Counted from the stretch's first letter, positions 1-12,094 are shown. The stretch is DNA of 64,000 nt from Pseudomonas sp. LS.1a (GCF_022533585.1 NZ_CP092827.1:1032001-1096000), one strand, 5' to 3'. Numbers and translations: made by a program. Notes: generated by a model not told the origin, from the sequence alone.

Positions 1-341
1 GTCTGGTAGATGTCTTCCCAGGCCGTGTCGACTGGCAGTTCGTTGGGGATGCGCTCGCTCCACTCACCGTCTTCCAGGGTGTCGGCACTGGTGGTGCTTT
101 CCTGGAAGCTGTTGTCCTGGACTTCGGCGGCCGGCTTGTTCTCGGCGTTGTCCGCCATCGGGTCGCTGTTGTCGAAGTCGTCGCCGTCTTCCTGACGTTC
201 GAGCATCGGGTTCGACTCCAGCGCTTCCTGGATTTCCTGTTGGAGGTCCAGGGTGGAGAGCTGGAGCAGGCGGATGGCCTGTTGCAACTGCGGTGTCATC
301 GTCAGTTGCTGGCCCATTTTTAGGACGAGCGATGGTTTCAT
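1..341 (-). CDS. rpoN: RNA polymerase sigma-54 factor, N-terminal part (cut by the window edge)
   Basis: The reverse strand from the ATG at 341 reads [20 protein letters not shown] and continues with a Gln/Leu-rich stretch and an acidic stretch. This is the classic sigma-54 region I (contact with AAA+ activators) and region II. About 113 codons are present; the core-binding and -24 promoter-recognition domains lie outside the window. It is the last gene of the minus-strand run kdsD-kdsC-lptC-lptA-lptB-rpoN, 176 bp after lptB, the usual order in Pseudomonas. That gap could hold its own promoter, but I did not identify one. Sigma-54 should serve the candidate gcvH promoter near 33.97 kb through the activator encoded at 42.5 kb. 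Identity is certain from region I; only the length is limited. Confidence 0.95.
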   Translation of the reverse strand, partial: MKPSLVLKMGQQLTMTPQLQQAIRLLQLSTLDLQQEIQEALESNPMLERQEDGDDFDNSDPMADNAENKPAAEVQDNSFQESTTSADTLEDGEWSERIPNELPVDTAWEDIYQ

Positions 342-517
342 GGCTGGGGCTTAATACCTTGTTCGCCGGCGCGCATGCGCCATCCACTACACGAGGGCGC
401 CGGGGCGCCAGATCAAGCAAGTTTTATGCCTTAAATTGTAGCGTTTGCCTAGAGCACTGTAACAACTTTACCCGCTGTTTCAGGGCGATTTGCCAGTACT
501 CCAGGCGCGTGCCGGGC

Positions 518-1243
<726 letters not shown>

Positions 1244-1768
1244 TTACTCGGCCTTCTTCTTGGGCTGGATCACCATGTCGATACGCTGACGCGGCGAGGT
1301 CACGTTGCCACCACGACCGGCGGTCGCCACCTGGGTCTGGGTGTTGTAGACGATCTTCTCGCCTTCGGTGGTGTTGCCTTCGTTCTCGACCTTGGCGCGG
1401 TCGGTGAGGATCACCAGGTCCTTCTGCGACTGGTACTGGATGGTCACGCCCCAGCCTTTCATCTTGTCCGGCTTGGCCGCGCTCTGCTGCTGCTCGAAGT
1501 AGGCCAGGTTGCCCACCGAGGTCACCACGTCGATATCGCCGGAGGCGGAGCGGGTGATGGTCACGGTGTTGCCTTTGATCATCATCGAACCCTGGGTGAT
1601 GATCACGTCGCCGGTGTAGGTGGCCACGCCCTGCTTGTCGTCCAGGTGGGCGTTGTCGGCCTGGATGCGGATAGGCTGGTCACGGTCATTCGGCAGGGCG
1701 AGGGCGCTCGCGCTTCCCAGTGCTGCGCTCAGGCTGAGCAAAAGGGGGAGGGTTTTAACGAGCCTCAT
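1244..1768 (-). CDS. lptA: LPS transport periplasmic protein LptA
   Basis: Periplasmic bridge protein that carries LPS from LptC to the outer-membrane LptD. The 174-residue product starts with a signal peptide (basic MRLVK, a Leu/Ala-rich core, likely cleavage after about residue 24, SALA). The body matches the OstA/LptA jelly-roll family, with motifs such as GVATYTGDVIITQG and the polar lysine-rich end QPKKKAE. The gene starts inside the 3' end of lptC (14 bp overlap) and touches lptB, so lptC-lptA-lptB form one translational unit. Confidence 0.93.
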   Translation of the reverse strand: MRLVKTLPLLLSLSAALGSASALALPNDRDQPIRIQADNAHLDDKQGVATYTGDVIITQGSMMIKGNTVTITRSASGDIDVVTSVGNLAYFEQQQSAAKPDKMKGWGVTIQYQSQKDLVILTDRAKVENEGNTTEGEKIVYNTQTQVATAGRGGNVTSPRQRIDMVIQPKKKAE

Positions 1769-2327
1769 ACTGTCCTCTTACGTTAGAGAGCAAGTCCATC
1801 TTGCCTTCTTTCAAATACGCTTTCATTCCTTTGCCCGTAGTTGTGCCACCGGCGCCGTCGATTCTAACGGCTTGCTCGGTCTGCGCATATTGCTTCTGCG
1901 GGAACACGGTCATGCGTGAGCTGGTAATGATGGTTTCACGCTGCTTTTCGTCGGTGCGGGCAACCCGGACCTTGTCGATCAGTTCGACCTCGCTGCCGTC
2001 CGGGTTGACCTCGGCGCGGGTGCTCTGCACGTGCCACGGGTATTCGGTACCGCGGTACAGGTGCAGGTCCGGCGTGGTCAGCAGGGTGATTTCGCTGGCC
2101 TTGAGGTGTTCGACCTTGTCGGCGGTCATTTCGTACTGCAGCTTGCCGTCGGGCAGGAACTGCACGCTGTGGGCGTTGACCGCGTAGTAGTCGATGGCGC
2201 TTGCGTCGACCTGGGCCACCGGTTTGTCGAGGAAGCTTTCCGGGCTGACATTCCAGTAGCCGATCGCCACCAGCAGGGCGGCGATCACCGCGAGCAGCGC
2301 AATGTTGCGGGCTTTCTTGCTGAACAT
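1755..2327 (-). CDS. lptC: LPS export protein LptC
   Basis: Bitopic inner-membrane protein that links LptBFG to LptA. The 190-residue product has one N-terminal membrane segment (about residues 7-25, NIALLAVIAALLVAIGYW) followed by a periplasmic beta-jelly-roll domain of the YrbK/LptC family. It lies 8 bp after kdsC and overlaps lptA by 14 bp. The family is poorly conserved in sequence; the call rests on topology, length and position between kdsC and lptA. Confidence 0.92.
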   Translation of the reverse strand: MFSKKARNIALLAVIAALLVAIGYWNVSPESFLDKPVAQVDASAIDYYAVNAHSVQFLPDGKLQYEMTADKVEHLKASEITLLTTPDLHLYRGTEYPWHVQSTRAEVNPDGSEVELIDKVRVARTDEKQRETIITSSRMTVFPQKQYAQTEQAVRIDGAGGTTTGKGMKAYLKEGKMDLLSNVRGQYEAR

Positions 2328-2335
2328 GGGCAGCC

Positions 2336-2860
2336 TTACAGGTAGTTGGCGTTGGCAGCGTCCAGGGTGCCCTGGGCCTGCATGATCAGTTCGCAGAATT
2401 CACGGGCCGCGCCTTCGCCGCCACGTGCCTGGGTCACGCCATGGGCGTGCTGGCGAACGAACGGCGCGGCGTTGGCCACCGCCATGCCCAGGGCGACCCG
2501 GCGAATCACCGGCAGGTCGGGCAGGTCGTCGCCCAGGTAGGCCACTTCAGCATAGCTCAGGCCCAGTTCGGCGAGCAGGCCGTCCAGCACCACCAGTTTG
2601 TCCTCGCGGCCCTGGTACAGGTGCGGGATGCCGAGGTTCTTCGCCCGGCGCTCGACCACCGGGGTCTTGCGCCCGCTGATGATCGCCGTGGTCACGCCCG
2701 AGGCCATGAGCATCTTGATGCCCTGGCCGTCGAGGGTGTTGAAGGTCTTGAACTCGCTGCCGTCCTCGAGGAAGTACAGGCGCCCGTCGGTGAGCACGCC
2801 GTCCACGTCGAACACTGCCAGCTTGACGTGCTTGCCGCGTTGCATGAGGTCCTGGTTCAT
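2336..2860 (-). CDS. kdsC: 3-deoxy-D-manno-octulosonate 8-phosphate phosphatase
   Basis: HAD-superfamily phosphatase that hydrolyses Kdo-8-phosphate to Kdo, the inner-core sugar of LPS. The 174-residue C0-type HAD protein carries motif I DVDGVLTD (nucleophile D18, acid/base D20), motif II near AIISGRKT and motif III in YLGDDLPDLPV. It follows kdsD by 12 bp and precedes lptC by 8 bp, so Kdo formation and LPS export share an operon. The start MNQDLMQRG is kept because it sits closest to kdsD; the downstream ATG (residue 6) is an alternative. Confidence 0.95.
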   Translation of the reverse strand: MNQDLMQRGKHVKLAVFDVDGVLTDGRLYFLEDGSEFKTFNTLDGQGIKMLMASGVTTAIISGRKTPVVERRAKNLGIPHLYQGREDKLVVLDGLLAELGLSYAEVAYLGDDLPDLPVIRRVALGMAVANAAPFVRQHAHGVTQARGGEGAAREFCELIMQAQGTLDAANANYL

Positions 2861-2872
2861 TCCATCGCTCCT

Positions 2873-3847
2873 TTACATTACGCCGGCGCGCAGCAGGTCG
2901 TGCATGTTCAGGGCACCGGTCGGGCGGTCCTCGCGGTCCACCACCACCAGGGCGCCGATCTTGTGGTCCTCCATGATCTTCAGGGCCTCGGCCGCGAGCA
3001 TTTCGGCGCGGGCCGTCTTGCCGTGCACGGTCATGACCTGGTCGATCAGGGTGGTATGGACGTCGATGTTGCGGTCCAGGCTGCGGCGCAGGTCGCCGTC
3101 GGTGAAGATCCCGGCCAGCTTGCCGTCGGCTTCGACGATCACGGTCATGCCCAGGCCTTTGCGGGACATTTCAAGGAGTGCGTCCTTGAGCAGGGTGCCA
3201 CGGGGCACCTTGGGCAGTTCGTCGCCGGCGTGCATCACGTTCTCCACCTTGAGCAGCAGGCGGCGGCCCAGCGCACCACCCGGGTGCGAGAAGGCAAAGT
3301 CCTCGGCGGTGAAGCCGCGGGCTTCGAGCAGGGCAATGGCGAGCGCATCGCCCAGCACCAGCGATGCGGTGGTGGAGGAGGTGGGGGCCAGGTTCAGCGG
3401 GCAGGCCTCCTGCTCGACGCGGGCGTCGAGGTTGACCTCGGCAGCCTGGGCCAGGGGTGAGTCCGGGTTGCCGGTCAGGCTGATCAGCTTGATGCCCAGG
3501 CGCTTGATCAGCGGCAGCAGGGTGACGATTTCGGCGGTGCTGCCGGAGTTCGACAGGGCAAGGATGACATCATCGCGGGTGATCATGCCCATGTCGCCAT
3601 GGCTGGCTTCGGCCGGGTGCACGAAAAACGCCGGTGTGCCGGTGCTGGCCAGGGTGGCGGCGATCTTGTTGCCGATGTGTCCGGACTTGCCCATGCCGAC
3701 CACGACGACCCGGCCCTTGCTGGCCAGGATCAGTTCGCAGGCCTTGACGAAATTGTCGTCGATGCGCGCCAGCAGGGCCTCTACGGCCTCGAGTTCCAGG
3801 CGCAGGGTGCGTTGGGCGGATTGGATCAGCTCGCTGGATTGGCTCAT
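2873..3847 (-). CDS. kdsD: D-arabinose 5-phosphate isomerase
   Basis: Converts D-ribulose 5-phosphate to D-arabinose 5-phosphate, the first committed precursor of Kdo. The 324-residue protein has an N-terminal SIS sugar-isomerase domain (GMGKSGHIGNKIAATLASTG, then a second SIS stretch ILALSNSGSTAEI) and two C-terminal CBS domains (FTDGDLRRSLD and the last 60 residues). This is the usual KdsD architecture. It is the first gene of the minus-strand operon and is divergent from mlaF across a 248-bp promoter region. Confidence 0.95.
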   Translation of the reverse strand: MSQSSELIQSAQRTLRLELEAVEALLARIDDNFVKACELILASKGRVVVVGMGKSGHIGNKIAATLASTGTPAFFVHPAEASHGDMGMITRDDVILALSNSGSTAEIVTLLPLIKRLGIKLISLTGNPDSPLAQAAEVNLDARVEQEACPLNLAPTSSTTASLVLGDALAIALLEARGFTAEDFAFSHPGGALGRRLLLKVENVMHAGDELPKVPRGTLLKDALLEMSRKGLGMTVIVEADGKLAGIFTDGDLRRSLDRNIDVHTTLIDQVMTVHGKTARAEMLAAEALKIMEDHKIGALVVVDREDRPTGALNMHDLLRAGVM

Positions 3848-3880
3848 GTCGAAAAAGCAATGCCTGATGAAAAGGCGGCG

Positions 3881-3886
3881 ATTATA
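3881..3886 (-). promoter_or_regulatory. Candidate -10 element for the kdsD-lpt-rpoN operon
   Basis: On the minus strand the bases read TATAAT, a perfect sigma-70 -10 hexamer, about 35 bp upstream of the kdsD ATG. No good -35 element sits at the expected distance, so this is a tentative promoter. Confidence 0.4.
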
Positions 3887-3975
3887 GCTGCAATGAAAGA
3901 AACCCTCACGCTTTCGATTGCCGTGGCGAATGTCTCGTCAGCCTGTCGCAGGGCTGAACGACTCGTTAGCCGACC

Positions 3976-4005
3976 TTGGGGCGGCGCTGCCAGCGGTGCT
4001 ATAGT
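3976..4005 (+). promoter_or_regulatory. Candidate sigma-70 promoter of the mla operon
   Basis: TTGGGG, an 18-bp spacer and TATAGT lie about 90 bp upstream of the mlaF ATG on the plus strand. The hexamers match the consensus at 4 of 6 and 5 of 6 positions. It faces away from kdsD, as expected for the divergent operon. Confidence 0.45.
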
Positions 4006-4095
4006 TCGCCGCTATTCGGCCTGCCAGGGGCGCTTGTGCCTTCCAGATGGAGGCCGACGTCCATAAGGACGAGGCTGCACCAGCAAGGAGTCTAG

Positions 4096-4905
4096 ATGAG
4101 TGTGGATAGCGCCTACGCGGTCGAGTTGAAGGGGGTTACCTTCAAACGCGGTTCGCGCAGCATTTTCAGCAACGTCGACATTCGCATCCCGCGCGGCAAG
4201 GTCACCGGTATCATGGGGCCATCGGGTTGCGGCAAGACCACGTTGCTCCGCCTGATGGGCGCGCAGTTGCGCCCTTCCAGCGGTGAGGTCTGGGTTGCCG
4301 GGCAGAACCTGCCGACGTTGTCGCGCAGCGACCTGTTCGACGCCCGCAAGCAAATGGGGGTGCTGTTCCAGAGCGGCGCGCTGTTCACCGATCTCGATGT
4401 GTTCGAGAACGTTGCGTTCCCGCTGCGCGTGCACACCCAGCTGTCGGACGAAATGATCCGCGATATCGTGCTGATGAAACTGCAGGCCGTGGGGCTGCGC
4501 GGTGCCATCGACCTGATGCCCGACGAACTGTCCGGTGGCATGAAACGCCGGGTGGCACTGGCCCGGGCGATTGCCCTGGACCCGCAGATCCTCATGTACG
4601 ACGAACCGTTCGTCGGCCAGGACCCGATCGCCATGGGTGTATTGGTGCGCCTGATCCGCCTGCTCAATGATGCCCTGGGTATCACCAGCATCGTCGTTTC
4701 CCACGACCTGGCGGAAACCGCCAGCATCGCCGACTACATCTATGTGGTAGGTGACGGCCAGGTGCTGGGCCAGGGGACGCCTGACGAGCTGATGGGCTCG
4801 GACAACCCGCGCATTCGCCAGTTCATGAAGGGCGACCCGGACGGCCCGGTACCTTTCCACTTCCCTGCGCCTGACTACCGCGCCGACTTGCTGGGGGCGC
4901 GTTGA
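4096..4905 (+). CDS. mlaF: Phospholipid ABC transporter ATP-binding protein MlaF (Ttg2A)
   Basis: ATPase of the MlaFEDB complex, which maintains outer-membrane lipid asymmetry by moving phospholipids between membranes. In P. putida the locus is known as ttg2, for toluene tolerance. The 269-residue protein shows Walker A GPSGCGKT (41-48), signature [14 protein letters not shown] and Walker [14 protein letters not shown]; the DEPFVGQDP form is typical of MlaF. It overlaps the next gene through ATGA. It is the first gene of a five-gene plus-strand operon mlaFEDCB. Confidence 0.96.
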   Translation: MSVDSAYAVELKGVTFKRGSRSIFSNVDIRIPRGKVTGIMGPSGCGKTTLLRLMGAQLRPSSGEVWVAGQNLPTLSRSDLFDARKQMGVLFQSGALFTDLDVFENVAFPLRVHTQLSDEMIRDIVLMKLQAVGLRGAIDLMPDELSGGMKRRVALARAIALDPQILMYDEPFVGQDPIAMGVLVRLIRLLNDALGITSIVVSHDLAETASIADYIYVVGDGQVLGQGTPDELMGSDNPRIRQFMKGDPDGPVPFHFPAPDYRADLLGAR

Positions 4906-5702
4906 TGCGCAGAAAATCCTTACTCGAACGTGTCCGCCTGCTGGGCCGCTCGGCAATCGACGTGCTGGCGGTGCTGGGGCGTTCCTGCCTGTTCCTGTTC
5001 CATGCGCTGATTGGCCGTGGCGGTATCGGCGGCGGCTTCCAGCTGCTGATCAGGCAGCTGTACTCGGTGGGCGTGCTGTCGCTGGCGATCATCGTCGTGT
5101 CCGGCGTGTTCATCGGCATGGTGCTGGCGCTGCAGGGCTTCAGCATCCTGACCAAGTACGGCTCGGAGCAGGCGGTGGGGCAGATGGTCGCCCTGACCCT
5201 GTTGCGAGAGCTCGGCCCGGTGGTGACGGCGCTGCTGTTTGCCGGCCGTGCCGGTTCGGCGCTGACCGCCGAAATCGGCAACATGAAGTCGACCGAGCAG
5301 TTGTCGAGCCTGGAAATGATCGGCGTCGACCCGCTCAAGTACATCGTCGCGCCACGCCTGTGGGCCGGCTTCATCTCGCTGCCGTTGCTGGCGCTGATTT
5401 TCAGCGTGGTCGGCATCTGGGGTGGCTCGTGGGTGGCGGTGGACTGGCTGGGCGTCTACGAGGGCTCGTTCTGGGCCAACATGCAGAACAGTGTTTCGTT
5501 TACCGACGACGTGCTCAACGGGCTGATCAAGAGCCTGGTATTCGCCTTTGTCACGACCTGGATCGCCGTATTCCAGGGGTACGACTGTGAGCCCACCTCA
5601 GAAGGGATCAGCCGTGCCACCACCAAGACCGTGGTCTATGCCTCGTTGGCAGTGCTGGGTCTGGACTTTATTCTGACCGCCTTGATGTTTGGAGATTTCT
5701 GA
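4905..5702 (+). CDS. mlaE: Phospholipid ABC transporter permease MlaE (Ttg2B)
   Basis: Inner-membrane permease of the Mla transporter (MlaE/YrbE family), about 265 residues with a hydrophobic core of five to six membrane segments and the conserved motif [21 protein letters not shown]. The ATG at 4905, overlapping the mlaF stop, is preferred to the in-frame TTG three bases upstream. Its stop TGA shares one base with the mlaD ATG, so mlaF, mlaE and mlaD are translationally coupled. Confidence 0.95.
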   Translation: MRRKSLLERVRLLGRSAIDVLAVLGRSCLFLFHALIGRGGIGGGFQLLIRQLYSVGVLSLAIIVVSGVFIGMVLALQGFSILTKYGSEQAVGQMVALTLLRELGPVVTALLFAGRAGSALTAEIGNMKSTEQLSSLEMIGVDPLKYIVAPRLWAGFISLPLLALIFSVVGIWGGSWVAVDWLGVYEGSFWANMQNSVSFTDDVLNGLIKSLVFAFVTTWIAVFQGYDCEPTSEGISRATTKTVVYASLAVLGLDFILTALMFGDF

Positions 5703-6187
5703 TGCAAAACCGCACCCTGGAAATCGGTGTCGGCCTGTTCCTCCTGGCCGGGATCCTGGCGCTGCTGCTGCTGGCACTGCGTGTCAGCGGGCTGTCGGCC
5801 AGCCCGAGCAGCGATACCTATAAAGTTTATGCCTACTTCGACAATATCGCCGGTTTGACGGTCAGAGCTAAAGTGACCATGGCCGGTGTGACCATCGGCA
5901 AGGTTACCGCCATCGATCTGGACCGTGATTCCTACACCGGTCGGGTGACGCTGCAGCTGGACAAGTCGGTGGACAACCTGCCGACCGACTCCACTGCCTC
6001 GATCCTGACCGCCGGGTTGCTTGGCGAGAAGTACATCGGCATCAGCGTGGGCGGTGAAGACCAGGTGCTCAAGGATGGCGGGACCATCCACGACACCCAG
6101 TCGGCGCTGGTGCTGGAAGATCTGATTGGCAAGTTCCTGCTCAACTCCGTTGGCAAGGAACCTAAAGAAGCGCAACCGGCTAATTAA
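5702..6187 (+). CDS. mlaD: MCE-domain lipid-transport protein MlaD (Ttg2C)
   Basis: 161-residue membrane-anchored periplasmic protein. Residues about 7-29 form the membrane anchor (IGVGLFLLAGILALLLLALRV) and are followed by a single MCE domain (from YKVYAYFDNIAGL). MlaD forms the hexameric ring that passes lipid to or from MlaC. The length fits the short MlaD form. It lies 9 bp upstream of mlaC and overlaps mlaE by one base. Confidence 0.95.
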   Translation: MQNRTLEIGVGLFLLAGILALLLLALRVSGLSASPSSDTYKVYAYFDNIAGLTVRAKVTMAGVTIGKVTAIDLDRDSYTGRVTLQLDKSVDNLPTDSTASILTAGLLGEKYIGISVGGEDQVLKDGGTIHDTQSALVLEDLIGKFLLNSVGKEPKEAQPAN

Positions 6188-6196
6188 GGAGTTTCC

Positions 6197-6844
6197 ATGA
6201 TTTCCATCCTGCGACGTGGCCTGCTGGTCCTGCTGGCGGCCTTCCCCCTGCTGACCATGGCTGCGCAGACCCCACACGATGTGATCCAGGGCACAACCAC
6301 GGAACTGCTGGGTGACCTGAAGGCCAACAAGGAACAGTACAAGTCCAACCCCAATGCCTTCTACGATGCGCTGAACCGCATCCTCGGCCCCGTGGTGGAT
6401 GCCGACGGTATTTCCAAAAGCATCATGACCGTCAAGTACTCGCGCAAGGCCACCCCTGAGCAGATGCAGCGCTTCCAGGAAAACTTCAAGCGCAGCCTGA
6501 TGCAGTTCTATGGCAATGCCCTGCTCGAGTACAACAACCAGGGCATCGCAGTCGACCCGGCCAAGGCTGATGACGGCAAACGCGCCAGCGTCGGCATGAA
6601 GGTCACTGGCAACAACGGTGCCGTGTATCCGGTGCAGTACACCATGGAAAACATCGGCGGCGAGTGGAAGGTGCGTAACGTGATCGTCAACGGCATCAAC
6701 ATCGGCAAGCTGTTCCGCGACCAGTTCGCCGACGCCATGCAGCGCAATGGCAACGATCTGGACAAGACCATCGACGGCTGGGCCGGCGAAGTGGCCAAGG
6801 CCAAGCAGGCCGCCGACAACTCGCCAGAGAAGACCGTCAAATGA
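6197..6844 (+). CDS. mlaC: Periplasmic phospholipid-binding protein MlaC (Ttg2D)
   Basis: Soluble periplasmic shuttle between the outer-membrane MlaA complex and the MlaFEDB pump. The 215-residue product begins with a signal peptide (MISILRRGLLVLLAAFPLLTMA, cleavage near residue 22) and contains the MlaC/Tol-Pal ttg2 signature region VVDADGISKSIM and NNQGIAVDPAKADDG. A Shine-Dalgarno AAGGAG lies just before the ATG. Its last codon overlaps the mlaB start (ATGA). Confidence 0.94.
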   Translation: MISILRRGLLVLLAAFPLLTMAAQTPHDVIQGTTTELLGDLKANKEQYKSNPNAFYDALNRILGPVVDADGISKSIMTVKYSRKATPEQMQRFQENFKRSLMQFYGNALLEYNNQGIAVDPAKADDGKRASVGMKVTGNNGAVYPVQYTMENIGGEWKVRNVIVNGINIGKLFRDQFADAMQRNGNDLDKTIDGWAGEVAKAKQAADNSPEKTVK

Positions 6845-7143
6845 GTGAGGCCGGTGTAAGCATGGCCGAGCCGGGCGTGTTGCGCCTGGCCGGTGTGCTG
6901 GACTACCGCAGCGGGCCGGCCCTGCGCAAGCAGGGCAAGGCACTGATCGCGGCCTGCCGCGAGGTGCAGCTGGTACTCGATTGCTCGGCGGTGCAGCGCT
7001 CCACCAGTGTCGGCCTGTCGTTGCTGCTGGCCTTCATGCGCGATGCCCAGGCCGCCGGCAAGGGCTGCCAGGTACGCAGCATGCCCGACGACATGCGGGA
7101 AATTGCCGAGGTCTATGACCTCGATGAAGTGCTGGCAACCTGA
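6841..7143 (+). CDS. mlaB: STAS-domain protein MlaB (Ttg2E)
   Basis: 100-residue cytoplasmic STAS protein that binds MlaF and is needed for assembly and activity of the transporter. The sequence fits the compact MlaB fold, with DCSAVQRSTSVGLSLLLAFMRDAQ at the conserved loop and helix. It is the last gene of the operon and is followed by a strong terminator. Confidence 0.9.
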   Translation: MSEAGVSMAEPGVLRLAGVLDYRSGPALRKQGKALIAACREVQLVLDCSAVQRSTSVGLSLLLAFMRDAQAAGKGCQVRSMPDDMREIAEVYDLDEVLAT

Positions 7144-7162
7144 TGGCTCGCCACCTGTGATG

Positions 7163-7214
7163 GCCCCTCGGTCAGCGAAGCCCTCGTTGGGCTTCGCAGG
7201 CGAGGGGCTTTTTT
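7163..7214 (+). terminator. Rho-independent terminator after mlaB
   Basis: A long two-part hairpin: outer stem GCCCCTCG/CGAGGGGC and inner stem GCGAAGCCC/GGGCTTCGC, followed by TTTTTT. It ends the mla operon, 46 bp before ibaG. Confidence 0.85.
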
Positions 7215-7260
7215 GTATGATGGCCGACCCGTGCGCATCGGGCGCCGATTGAGGTTGAGC

Positions 7261-8789
<1,529 letters not shown>

Positions 8790-8797
8790 TCGTCTGC

Positions 8798-8825
8798 TGC
8801 GGGAGTGGGCTTGCCCGCTCCCGCA
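8798..8825. repeat. REP-like palindrome between murA and hisG
   Basis: Imperfect palindrome TGCGGGAG...CTCCCGCA around GTGGGCTTGCCCGC, a variant of the P. putida REP core. No T-tract follows, so it is not a classic terminator, though the hairpin may still affect read-through into hisG. Confidence 0.6.
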
Positions 8826-8891
8826 TAACGAATTGAATGCGGTCGGGCTCGACGCCCGGCCGGCAGTAGCCGCTTAAGGACCGACGTTCCA

Positions 8892-9527
8892 ATGTTGACC
8901 ATCGCGCTTTCCAAAGGCCGTATTCTCGACGATACCCTGCCGTTGCTGGCCGAGGCCGGTATCGTGCCGACCGAGAACCCGGACAAGAGCCGCAAACTGA
9001 TCATCCCCACCACGCAGGACGATGTGCGCCTGCTGATCGTGCGTGCCACCGACGTGCCGACCTATGTCGAGCATGGTGCCGCCGACCTGGGTGTGGCCGG
9101 CAAGGATGTGCTGATGGAGTACGGCGGCCAGGGCCTGTACGAGCCCCTGGACCTGCAGATTGCCCGTTGCAAGCTGATGACCGCTGGCGTGGTCGGCGCA
9201 CCCGAGCCCAAGGGCCGTCTGCGCGTGGCAACCAAGTTCGTCAACGTAGCCAAGCGCTACTACGCCGAACAGGGCCGCCAGGTCGACATCATCAAGCTGT
9301 ACGGCTCGATGGAACTGGCACCGCTGATCAACCTCGCCGACAAGATCATCGACGTGGTCGACACCGGCAATACCCTGCGTGCCAACGGCCTGGAGCCCCA
9401 GGAACTGATCGCCACGATCAGCTCGCGCCTGGTGGTCAACAAGGCCTCCATGAAAATGCAGCACGCCCGTATCCAGAGCCTGATCGACACGCTGCGCGGT
9501 GCGGTCGAATCGCGACACCGCGGCTGA
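8892..9527 (+). CDS. hisG: ATP phosphoribosyltransferase, short form
   Basis: First enzyme of histidine synthesis, condensing ATP and PRPP. At 211 residues it is the short HisG_S form, which lacks the C-terminal regulatory domain and in known systems needs the HisZ partner for activity. No hisZ is present in this window; in pseudomonads it is usually elsewhere, near purA. Motifs include [10 protein letters not shown] at the N-terminus and the PRPP-binding segment [18 protein letters not shown] [14 protein letters not shown]. It heads hisG-hisD-hisC. Confidence 0.95.
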   Translation: MLTIALSKGRILDDTLPLLAEAGIVPTENPDKSRKLIIPTTQDDVRLLIVRATDVPTYVEHGAADLGVAGKDVLMEYGGQGLYEPLDLQIARCKLMTAGVVGAPEPKGRLRVATKFVNVAKRYYAEQGRQVDIIKLYGSMELAPLINLADKIIDVVDTGNTLRANGLEPQELIATISSRLVVNKASMKMQHARIQSLIDTLRGAVESRHRG

Positions 9528-9661
9528 CTCTCTACCGACTGTGCGCGGCCTTTGCTGTCGCGCCCGTCTATCCGCGTCATAGCCATTTTTCTCGGGTGCC
9601 CGCGCGGATGGACTGGTAGCCTAGGGCGCCTGAGCATTCGCCAATAATCGAGGCCCTCGCC

Positions 9662-10987
9662 ATGACCGTGTCCACTGCAATTGCCCGTCTCAACGCTGCT
9701 GATCCGGATTTCGCCCGACATCTGGATCATCTGCTGAGCTGGGAAAGTGTGTCCGATGACGCGGTCAACCAGCGCGTGCTCGACATCATCAAGGCCGTGC
9801 GTGAGCGTGGCGATGCGGCATTGGTGGAGTTCACCCAGCGTTTCGATGGTGTCGACGCCAAGTCGATTGACGACCTGATCCTCGATCGCGCGCGCCTGGA
9901 ACTGGCCCTGACCCGCATTACCCCGGCCCAGCGTGAAGCCCTGGAAAAGGCCGCCAACCGTGTGCGCATGTACCACGAGCGGCAGAAGCAGGACTCCTGG
10001 CAGTACACCGAAGCCGACGGCACCGTGCTCGGCCAGAAGGTCACCCCGCTGGACCGCGCCGGCCTGTATGTGCCGGGCGGCAAGGCGTCGTACCCGTCGT
10101 CGGTGCTGATGAACGCCATCCCGGCCAAGGTTGCCGGAGTGGCCGAGGTGGTGATGGTGGTGCCGACCCCGCGTGGCGAGGTCAACGAGCTGGTGCTGGC
10201 GGCTGCCTGCATCGCCGGTGTCGACCGGGTGTTCACCGTCGGTGGCGCCCAGGCTGTGGCCGCGCTGGCCTACGGTACCGAAAGCGTGCCGCAGGTGGAC
10301 AAGATCGTCGGCCCGGGCAACATCTACGTCGCCACCGCCAAGCGCCACGTGTTCGGCCAGGTGGGTATCGACATGATCGCCGGCCCGTCGGAAATCCTTG
10401 TGGTGTGCGACGGCCAGACCGACCCGGACTGGATCGCCATGGACCTGTTCTCCCAGGCTGAGCACGACGAAGATGCCCAGGCCATCCTGGTCAGCCCCGA
10501 TGCCGCCTTCCTCGACCGCGTTGCCGCCAGCATCGACAAGCTGCTGCCGACCATGGAGCGTGCCGAGATCATCGAGAAGTCGATCAATGGCCGTGGCGCG
10601 CTGATCCAGGTGCGCGACATGCAGCAGGCCATGGAAGTGGCCAACCGCATCGCACCGGAGCACCTGGAGCTGTCGGTGGCCGACCCGCAGGCCTGGCTGC
10701 CACACATCCGCCACGCTGGCGCGATCTTCATGGGCCGCCACACCAGCGAAGCGCTGGGCGACTACTGCGCCGGCCCCAACCACGTGCTGCCGACTTCCGG
10801 CACCGCGCGTTTCTCGTCGCCGCTGGGGGTGTATGACTTCCAGAAGCGTTCGTCGATCATTTACTGCTCCGAGCAGGGCGCGTCCGAACTGGGCCATACC
10901 GCCTCGGTCCTGGCCCGTGGCGAGTCGCTGACCGCCCACGCCCGCAGCGCTGAATACCGCATCCTGACCCAAGAGAAGGGGAACTGA
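9662..10987 (+). CDS. hisD: Histidinol dehydrogenase
   Basis: Catalyses the last two NAD-dependent oxidations from histidinol to histidine, with a bound Zn. The 441-residue protein includes [18 protein letters not shown] (family signature), the Zn/catalytic segment around [14 protein letters not shown], and [23 protein letters not shown]. It starts 134 bp after hisG and is followed within 2 bp by hisC. Confidence 0.97.
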   Translation: MTVSTAIARLNAADPDFARHLDHLLSWESVSDDAVNQRVLDIIKAVRERGDAALVEFTQRFDGVDAKSIDDLILDRARLELALTRITPAQREALEKAANRVRMYHERQKQDSWQYTEADGTVLGQKVTPLDRAGLYVPGGKASYPSSVLMNAIPAKVAGVAEVVMVVPTPRGEVNELVLAAACIAGVDRVFTVGGAQAVAALAYGTESVPQVDKIVGPGNIYVATAKRHVFGQVGIDMIAGPSEILVVCDGQTDPDWIAMDLFSQAEHDEDAQAILVSPDAAFLDRVAASIDKLLPTMERAEIIEKSINGRGALIQVRDMQQAMEVANRIAPEHLELSVADPQAWLPHIRHAGAIFMGRHTSEALGDYCAGPNHVLPTSGTARFSSPLGVYDFQKRSSIIYCSEQGASELGHTASVLARGESLTAHARSAEYRILTQEKGN

Positions 10988-10989
10988 GC

Positions 10990-12036
10990 ATGAGTCGATT
11001 CTGGAGCCCCTTCGTCAAGGACCTGGTGCCTTACGTGCCGGGCGAGCAGCCCAAGCTGGCCCGTCTGGTCAAGCTGAACACCAACGAAAACCCCTACGGC
11101 CCGTCACCCAAGGCGCTGGAGGCCATGCGCGGCGAGCTGAACGACAACCTGCGCCTGTACCCGGACCCGAACGGTGACCGGCTGAAGCAGGCGGTGGCCG
11201 AGTACTACGGCGTGACTCCGGCACAAGTGTTTGTCGGTAACGGCTCGGACGAGGTACTGGCGCACATCTTCCACGGCCTGTTCCAGCACGACGCACCGCT
11301 GCTGTTCCCGGACATCAGCTACAGCTTCTACCCGGTCTACTGCGGCCTGTACGGTATCGCCTTCGAGCAGGTGGCGCTGGACGAGCAGTTCCAGATCCGC
11401 ATCGAGGACTACAACAAGCCCAACGCCGGCATCATCTTCCCCAACCCCAACGCGCCGACCGGCTGCCTGATGCCGCTGCAGGCGGTGGAGCAGTTGCTGC
11501 AGGCCAATCGTGATTCGGTGGTGGTGATCGATGAGGCCTACATCGACTTCGGTGGCGAAACGGCCATCAGCCTGGTCAACCGCTACGACAACCTGCTGGT
11601 CACCCAGACCCTGTCGAAGTCGCGTTCGCTGGCCGGGCTGCGGGTTGGCCTGGCGGTGGGGCACCCGGACCTGATCGAGGCGCTGGAGCGTATCAAGAAC
11701 AGCTTCAACTCCTACCCGTTGGACCGTGCGGCGATCGTCGGCGCGGCGGTGGCGTTCGAGGACCGCGAATACTTCGAGCAAACCTGCCGCAAGGTGATCG
11801 ACAGCCGCGAGGTATTGGTCGGGCAGCTGCGGGCCAAGGGCTTTGAAGTGCTGCCTTCGGCTGCCAACTTCATCTTCGCCCGCCATCCGCAGCAGGATGC
11901 TGGCGAGCTGGCTGCACGCCTGCGCGAGCAGGGCGTGATCGTGCGCCACTTCAAGCAGCCGCGCATTGCCCAGTTCCTGCGCATTACCATCGGTACGCCA
12001 GAGATGAACCAGGCGCTGCTTGATGCGTTGAACTGA
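10990..12036 (+). CDS. hisC: Histidinol-phosphate aminotransferase
   Basis: PLP enzyme that makes histidinol phosphate from imidazole acetol phosphate. The 348-residue class I/II aminotransferase has the PLP lysine K210 in [16 protein letters not shown] and the substrate-binding N-terminal motif [13 protein letters not shown]. It is the last gene of the his cluster and is followed by a REP palindrome. Confidence 0.95.
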   Translation: MSRFWSPFVKDLVPYVPGEQPKLARLVKLNTNENPYGPSPKALEAMRGELNDNLRLYPDPNGDRLKQAVAEYYGVTPAQVFVGNGSDEVLAHIFHGLFQHDAPLLFPDISYSFYPVYCGLYGIAFEQVALDEQFQIRIEDYNKPNAGIIFPNPNAPTGCLMPLQAVEQLLQANRDSVVVIDEAYIDFGGETAISLVNRYDNLLVTQTLSKSRSLAGLRVGLAVGHPDLIEALERIKNSFNSYPLDRAAIVGAAVAFEDREYFEQTCRKVIDSREVLVGQLRAKGFEVLPSAANFIFARHPQQDAGELAARLREQGVIVRHFKQPRIAQFLRITIGTPEMNQALLDALN

Positions 12037-12066
12037 CGGTATTGCAAGCTGCCGTGACGCGGCCCT

Positions 12067-12094
12067 TGTGGGAGCGGGCGTGCCCGCTCCCACA
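12067..12094. repeat. Single REP palindrome after hisC
   Basis: Near-perfect palindrome TGTGGGAGCGGGCG/TGCCCGCTCCCACA, the P. putida REP core. It lies 30 bp after the hisC stop. Confidence 0.8.
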
